Positions 58,060 through 64,000 of a stretch of DNA of 64,000 bases are shown piece by piece; position 1 is the stretch's first letter, and the number at the start of each line of letters is the position of its first letter. The notes under the pieces were generated by a model. It saw only the letters and a list, made by a program, of their open reading frames with translations, made no database searches and was not told the origin of the DNA. The position numbers were made by a program, and so were the translations under genes. Source of the stretch: Aquatica leii (taxonomy: Eukaryota; Arthropoda; Insecta; Coleoptera; Lampyridae). The DNA is taken from assembly GCA_035610365.1 (NCBI GenBank), contig CM069439.1, positions 21,899,533 to 21,963,532 on the forward strand, in the 5' to 3' direction.

Positions 58060-60290
58060 AAACGCTCAGATGAAACAAATCTGGAACTTGCGATGGTGCC
58101 TAATTTCAGTTCATTTTATGTATTTTTCGGTTGTAATGTTTATTATTATTAAACAAGATATTTTTTATAATTTGTTTTATGTTTTAAAAATATAATAAGT
58201 CTTAATTTCACTCAGCAGTGATGAAAAATGATTATAGTAATTGCAGAATTAGATCCGCGCGAGTTTCCGCCTTGTACGCTGCAAAAACGGTACAATATAG
58301 ATAAAAATTGCACATAAACAATTTATTGAGCACAAAATTTACTACAAAAAAGTCCGCGGGAGTGTATAATTATATCTAATAGTTTAAGAGTTGCAGAATT
58401 TTAATGTAATTTTTGTGCAACTTTGCACACTTGTATCTTCTAAACTATTGAACGTAATTGTACCCTTCCGCCAAATTTTTTATAGTAAATTTTTCCTGTA
58501 TAAATAATAATAATAAGTGCAACTTTATTCTACCTTGCACCGTTTTAGGGTAATAGTTTATTGGTTATTTTAAATTATTAAGCAAATTATTTCAATACAA
58601 AAATTGTGGCGGTTTTGATGCTGGTGTAATATTTCGACATCGACAAACCTACCTTTAGCCGCAAAAAAAGAGGCGGTGGTCACCAAAAGCAACTCGACCG
58701 AAACACACAAATTCTACTAAACTGATAATTTACGTTCAAATTTTAAAATGCGTAAACGAAATAATTTAATAAACGTGATTTATAAAGTTTTATAATAAAA
58801 ACTATCAGTAATTACTAGTTGAAATCATAAACGATTTCACTGTAAAGTTATCAACATAAGACGAAAGTAGATAAAATAAAATTTGAGTAAATTTTGAATG
58901 TCGAAATTGTATCAACATTCAAACAATTGTAAAGATTATTAGCGTTATAAATCTGTTAAGACTAGAGAAAGGATTCATGTTAAAGTAAAGTTCATCTCTT
59001 TAATGCTTTTTTATAGTCAGTAGCGCATTTGTTTAATATTAATAAGAGAAAAAATTGTAGAATCGGTAAAAAAAAGAATTTAATAAAAAGGCATGTCGAT
59101 TATTTCGTGTCGCAAAATGTTTTTATTGCGGGTTCAATCTGCTGTGAGTTTTCTTTAGATATGACAAGGAATCGCAAACGCGACAAACTGTTGAAAAAAA
59201 TTCAATTTTTAAACTGTGGATGCACATTTCCAAAGATGAAATCTCCACTTTGCAACTTTTACTTCTGAAAATATGTGGCAACGTAGCTCGAATCGTGTCA
59301 TAATCTTAGAAACTGTAGAACTGTGAACCGCCATAAAACTCGGGTAAAATCCAGTAATCATTTAGTTTTGTTGTTTTTTTAAAAATGCGCAACAACTAGT
59401 TAGTGTGGTGCAACAATCGTCAGGAATCACGCGATATAAATTGTTTATTTATTAATTGAATGATTTATTTAATCCAAATGTATTCAATCAAAGTCTGGCT
59501 AAATTTCTGAAAGTTCCACTTTGGCTCTAAAATTGATTGTATCTAGAAAAAAATTTGAATTTATTCGAATGCTTTTAAACGTTTCTAAGCCAGCAGAAAC
59601 TGAGTCAGTGGACGTGAATCACAATTTTTCGACCTTTGCGAACGGGACTTTTTTCCTTGAAAATATTTTGTGTCAAATAAAGTTGAAGTTTTGAGATTTT
59701 GTTGCTTGCTTTGTGTTTCTTATTGTACATCACTTTAAAATCAAAAGCTAAGCGTTACCAACGCAGCTCAAATACCCATTCTTGTGCTTCTCTAGAAAAA
59801 TTTCTATAAAAGATGTACCTTCCAGTTTGCAATCATTTCGCACTAAACTATTACATACTACTAAAGCTATAATTGGAAAACAACAGCTGGGACTGCTTGG
59901 ATTTAAAGTATTTAATACTAATTCAATGCCGAGCACAATTTCCGATCCTCTTGGAGAGATAAAGGGCAAACAAATTGAACTACAAAAATAGAAAAAATTA
60001 GTGACGCCGGCCTATTTACATGCCATGCTGTTTGTTCAAGTGCATGAATTTAAGATAACGCGATCGGGTTTCTCTTAAATATGTCATTGGAAGCTATGTT
60101 TTATCAGCGCGCAGCAATTCTTGCTCATAATTTGTCATGACAAAAAATTCTCTATAAGTCATTGGTGTTGCTGATTCATCATCTTCCAGCGATGAAGAGG
60201 TTATGGGAAACAATTCTCAGGCATTTCATGGACAAATGTTAAATACAAACAATTGGTGAATTATCATACGACTATATTCTCGTTTAATAT
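58060..60290. other. AT-rich stretch without recognisable genes
   Basis: Frames at 59,029-59,268 and 59,748-59,991 were read on both strands and not recognised. A serine- and acid-rich scrap (DSSSSSDEE near 60,180) ends close to the next element. Confidence 0.5.
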
Positions 60291-60293
60291 GTA

Positions 60294-60665
60294 CAGTGTG
60301 TAGACTTTTACGTTGCGCGCTACCTGCACAAAACCCTGGTAAGGTCAACAATAGTATTATCCTTTGAAGTGATTACGAAGGTATTACAGCATTTCTTTAG
60401 AAAAATACATAAGCAATTACTGCAATCTTTTAAAATCAAGTTCTTATATATTCTCGTATGCCTACACAAAAAAATAAATAAAACTGGTGTATAATGTTAT
60501 ACTACTGAAAATACATAAATGATTAATTATTTCTTAAAGGACAAGTTCATTTTGACTAGAATATTACTCGTTTATTTTAAAATTTGAGTTACAGCAATAA
60601 CAGAAGCGTTGCATGCTTGAAAATGTGAAAACGAATACAATAAAGTGATTAGAATGGAATTATAA
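60294..60665 (+). repeat. Left long TIR
   Basis: Pairs with 62,047-62,452. Shared inner blocks include AATACATAA, TCAAGTTCTTATAT, ATTTCTTAAAG and GTGATTAGAATGGAATT. Confidence 0.85.
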
Positions 60666-60842
60666 TAAATAGAAGTGTTAATCGTATATATTTTTAAATT
60701 CTTAAACAATGAGACCTTCTAATAAACCAAATATTCAAGTTTTAACTAACTTTGTTACAAGAATTCGTTTATTTAAAAAAAACTATTTTATACAAAATTT
60801 TACAAAAAATTAATAATTATTATATCCTACATATAAAAAAAC

Positions 60843-61598
60843 CTAGTATTTGGTCCACAAACCACTCTTATCTACACAGTCTCTTAATCTATTGAGTTTA
60901 CTAATGCTTTACATTATTTATGCTTAAGTCTTCCCACACTCGAACCACATTAGCATGTAGAGCTTCAGTAGTTCGTATATTTATATTTCCTTAAGGATCT
61001 GCGTTATTCCATCGACGAACCATTAGTGCTCAAATATTTTCAATCGGATTGAGGTCTGAAGATTTTAGCGGTCAATCGATTCGTATTATTTTTGGATGAT
61101 CATCAAACCAATAACGCATTATTCGCGATCGATGCACAGAACTATTGTCTTGAGCAAATACTGTGGCATGTGGTTCTGGATAGATGACTCGCACGGAAGA
61201 AAGCATATCATCTAAAATATCTCTATAATCCAGACCTGTCATGCAGCCATTGATCCTTACTATTTCAAATGTTTCAAATTGTAACATACACAAAAGTAGT
61301 AGAAGACACAAGTTCACATCCAAAAGTGTTGAAAAAAATTAAAAAAATTATTCAACACAATTGCTTAATCTATTACGTCACTATTTCAAAAACCTATTTT
61401 TTTCAACTCAAATGATAGTTATTCTTAAATACATTAAAGCACATAAACTTTAATATACAAACAATTTTACTATTAATAAGGCTAAAGAAACCTTACCCTT
61501 ACTCCAAGTGTGCTTGCAATTTCTGTTGATGATTTTCCAGCATCATGCAAACCAACTGCACGTCCTCAAATTTCCAATGGATGTCCACGATTTTCCAT
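60843..61598 (-). pseudogene. Tc1/mariner transposase, internally deleted
   Basis: Starts MENRGHPLEI at 61,598, followed by a helix-turn-helix (GLHDAGKSSTEIASTLG) that stops at a GTAAGG, a plausible splice donor at the same place as in the 16.9 kb transposase. The catalytic part begins at about 61,320: RINGCMTGLDYRDIL, then FAQDNSSVHRSR (second aspartate) and SSDLNPIENI (glutamate), ending GLWTKY at TAG 60,843-60,845. Spacing of the last two is 35 residues. Two TGA codons replace tryptophans near the glutamate. The first catalytic aspartate block is gone, so an internal deletion has occurred. Confidence 0.8.
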
Positions 61599-62046
61599 TT
61601 TTATTAGAAGTGTGATGCTGCAGTTGTTTTTGAATATTATTTATATACGAAATGTTTTAATCTTTAAAATGATTATAATGCAATTACCTAATTACAATAG
61701 GAACAAATGCGAAATAATTCTTTTAAAAAAAGATATAGTTGTTACAATCTAATTGTTAGTGTAAATGGATTATCTAAATATATGACGAATATTTAGTATA
61801 AAATTAACTAATCGTTTAACAATCGTATTACACCATTCTATAGAATTAATGTATTTTTAGTATTAAATTTGCAACGCTTTAAAAAAGAATTTATTCTTGA
61901 GCATTGCGGTAATTGTCGACGTATTATTTTGAAACCATAATAATACCATTTTTTATGTTTAAATTTTCATTGTAATTACGTAATTGTTACTGTAAATAGA
62001 ATTTTTGGATAAATAATTAATATTCAAGTCTTTTTTATTTATATAC

Positions 62047-62452
62047 AATTCCATTCTAATCACATTATTTTCTCCGTTTTTAAAGTTTCAAGCAGGTAAC
62101 GGGTAACGTAACGTCATATACATTACGTAATATTATTATCTGTGGTATTACTGTAACTTAAATTTTGAAATAAATGAGTAATATTTAAGTCAAAATAAAA
62201 TTGCTCTTTAAGAAATATTTAATAATTGATGTATTTTCAGTAGTACTAATATTATACATGGGTTTTTATTTATTTTTTGAGTAGGTATACGACAATATAA
62301 GAACTTGATTCTTAAAGATTACAGTAATTCTTTATGTATTTTTCTAAAGAAATATTTTAACACCTTCGTAATTACTTTAAAGGATAATACTTTATTGTCG
62401 ACCTTACCAGGGTTTTGTGCAGGTAGCGCGCAACGTAAAAGTCTACACACTG
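62047..62452 (-). repeat. Right long TIR
   Basis: Inverted partner of 60,294-60,665, with an insertion of some tens of bases around 62,085-62,150 (including GTAACGTAACG). Confidence 0.85.
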
Positions 62453-62639
62453 TACCTAGAGTACTAGTTATTTGTGTTTTTTTATTTTTCTATTATTTAT
62501 GTTTGCATTCTTATTTTTAAAAATTGTAATAAACCTTGTTCATTATATTACGTAGGTAATATTGTGTTTGTTTCACACCTTCCGATAATTGCTAAATTTG
62601 CGATATTTGTGAATTGTTGTATAGCCCTTCAATGACTTC

Positions 62640-64000
62640 TATCATGTCTTAACTCACTGCTCCTCTTTCTAGACTTTGCCAGACATTGTTTTCCTTACCC
62701 TGTCAAAGACTTTTTTTTTTAAGCAAATATGAATTTTTTTCTTTTTCTTTGTCATTTTTTCTCCTAACGGTCTAATTGTGAAAATTGAGTCTTTTGTGCT
62801 TTTGTCTCTACGGAACCTATGTTGTGACTCTTTCAACAAGTTTTCCATTTGCTTTTTTAGACGTTTCTTTATCATTCTGCTCAATACTTTGTTGTGTATA
62901 CTTATTAGTGTAATTCCCTTATAGTTTGTGCACTCTTTCGAGTCTTCTTTTTTATATATATATATTATTCTTATATTTTAGTCTGTGGGTATTTCTTTTT
63001 GTGTTACTACTTCATTCATTAAATTGTAGAATTTATCTGTAACTTTTTTTTATGTATCTCAGCATTTTTCCTGTGATTTAATCTACCCCTGGTGCTTTCT
63101 TAGTTTGAGTTTCTCAATTGCTTCCGTGATTTGGTTTTTTCATATTCTTTGTACGTGATTTTGTTGATTCTTCAAAATATTTCTTCCAACTTTTTCTTAT
63201 CTTGGGATATTATCTTTCCGTTTTTGTCTTTTACATTTCTTAATTTGAGCGGTTTCTTTTGTCGGAATTGCTTTAATGTATTATAGAATAGTTTTTAGTT
63301 TTCTAAATAGTTCACTTTCATCCTGGTTCCGAAGTCTTCCCATGACTTTTCCTTTGATTTCTTTATAATTTTCTTTGTTTTTGATCTTGCTTTTTTGTAT
63401 TTATTATAATCTTTCTTCGATCCAGTTACATACTTTTTCTTTATTTTTCTTTCTTTTCTTTGACTTTTTGATCTATCTCAGTTGACCACCATCTACTTCC
63501 TTTCCTGTATGTGTTCACATTTTTTCTACTCTGTAGCTAGTTTTTGTCGCTTCTAGAATATTTTTTTTTAAATGTCTTTATTTACTTTCTATATCTTTAC
63601 TCTGTGTTACTTTGGACAATTTTCTTGTCTAAGATTTCTTGAAATTTTTTTTGTATTACCGTACTTTATTCCATAACTTTTGATTTTTTGTGTGACCATT
63701 TTCTTTTTTTTGCCTTGATTCTCTTTCGAATTTATCCAGAATTCCATTTTTAGCAGATAATAATAACTTTTATTTTCGCGTTTTTTTTACCCTTACATCC
63801 TTCACTTTTTTTCCAATTTCCTGTATTTAAAATAGAATAGCCAATAAATAGTTTCTCGTTCTTGTAGTTGACTTTTCTGGTGTATTTATGTATATCCTTG
63901 TTTATGGATTTTGTGTTCCATATACATAAGTTTGTTAGTTTTGTATCGTTGTCATTTTTAGTGTTTTCGCTCTGTTGTTTTATGTATCTTTCTATGCGTT
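62640..64000 (-). pseudogene. LINE ORF2 remnant, running off the window
   Basis: The minus strand reads YKGITLISIHNKVLSRMIKK with RLKKQMENLLKESQHRFRRD and STKDSIFTIRPLGEK (RT fingers and palm, 62,740-62,940), preceded by the linker VKDKNGKIISQDKKKLEEIF (63,170-63,240) and earlier charged stretches up to the window edge. The YADD block should lie left of 62,640 but is not seen, so the 3' part is missing. Several stops and frame changes. The coding strand is purine-rich like the LINEs at 22.7 and 48.5 kb. Confidence 0.65.

Larger units (their letters stand above)
60294..62452 (-). mobile_element. Tc1/mariner element with ~400-bp TIRs
   Basis: Both ends begin CAGTGTGTAGACTTTTACG and are flanked by TA (60,292-60,293 and 62,453-62,454). 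The inverted repeats extend inward with high similarity to about 60,665 and 62,047, some 370-405 bases each. The outer 50 bases are nearly identical. The interior carries a decayed minus-strand transposase. Total length is 2,159 bp. Tc3 of C. elegans is a known precedent for TIRs of this length. Confidence 0.9.

Noticed and set aside
58250-58570. Possible MITE suggested by repeated GTGCAA / TTGCAC and ACGGT blocks
   Set aside because: The inverted matches are short and gapped, and no duplication of the target site could be found.
59748-59991. Overlapping frames of about 70 codons on both strands
   Set aside because: Read against piggyBac and Harbinger motifs without a match; no start context or neighbouring coding sequence.
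1-64000. CRISPR arrays, bacterial operons, riboswitches
   Set aside because: No regularly spaced short repeats, no ribosome-binding-site pattern, and the content is that of an animal genome.

Overview
The window looks like a gene-free, repeat-packed stretch of an animal genome, most likely an insect. It is very AT-rich and no host gene, tRNA or rRNA could be recognised. The assignment rests on the mix of elements: Penelope-like elements (PLEs), APE-type LINEs with RNase H or CCHC tails, mariner, Tc1, piggyBac, hAT and Tigger transposons, and Ty3/gypsy elements of the 412 and K02A2.6 types. I cannot name the species or order. All functional calls are by eye from conserved motifs; no search was run.

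Layout. 1-4.1 kb: a fossil 412-like gypsy piece. 4.3-7.3 kb: a PLE with palindromic terminal repeats, abutting a piggyBac transposase remnant (7.3-8.1 kb). 10.0-11.0 kb: a dead Tc1-like transposase. 13.0-13.7 kb: another PLE piece. 14.0-16.3 kb: a unit with terminal inverted repeats whose only visible gene belongs to a repeated but, to my knowledge, functionally undescribed protein family. 16.4-18.9 kb: a well preserved Tc1/mariner transposon with a D35E triad, long inverted repeats and a probable intron. 21.1-21.8 kb: mariner remains. 22.3-27.0 kb: a second PLE split by a 3.9 kb LINE whose coding strand is strikingly purine-rich.

28.4-37.2 kb is one hAT (ZBED/Buster-like) transposon with a perfect 8-bp target duplication. 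It was opened by later insertions: a fairly young K02A2.6-like gypsy element with 142-bp LTRs, a fragment that may be the 5' part of another LTR element, and a pogo-type MITE. 38.0-40.6 kb: an I-like LINE whose endonuclease and reverse transcriptase are gone, so that ORF1 runs into the RNase H. 42.2-42.7 kb: a DDE transposase scrap. 44.7-47.4 kb: a complete-looking Tigger-like transposon with perfect 25-bp ends, repeated subterminal motifs and a PHD-like finger. 48.5-51.0, 57.5-58.1 and 62.6-64.0 kb: minus-strand LINE remains. 53.9-54.9 kb: a Jerky/Tigger-like transposase remnant. 60.3-62.5 kb: a Tc1/mariner element with roughly 400-bp inverted repeats and TA duplications.

No operon-like or pathway logic joins these genes. 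What can be read is the order of events: hAT before gypsy and MITE, PLE before LINE. The best candidates for something undescribed are the 14.0-16.3 kb unit, the 16-bp duplication around the gypsy element, and the two D35E Tc1 relatives with long inverted repeats and a shared splice-site position.
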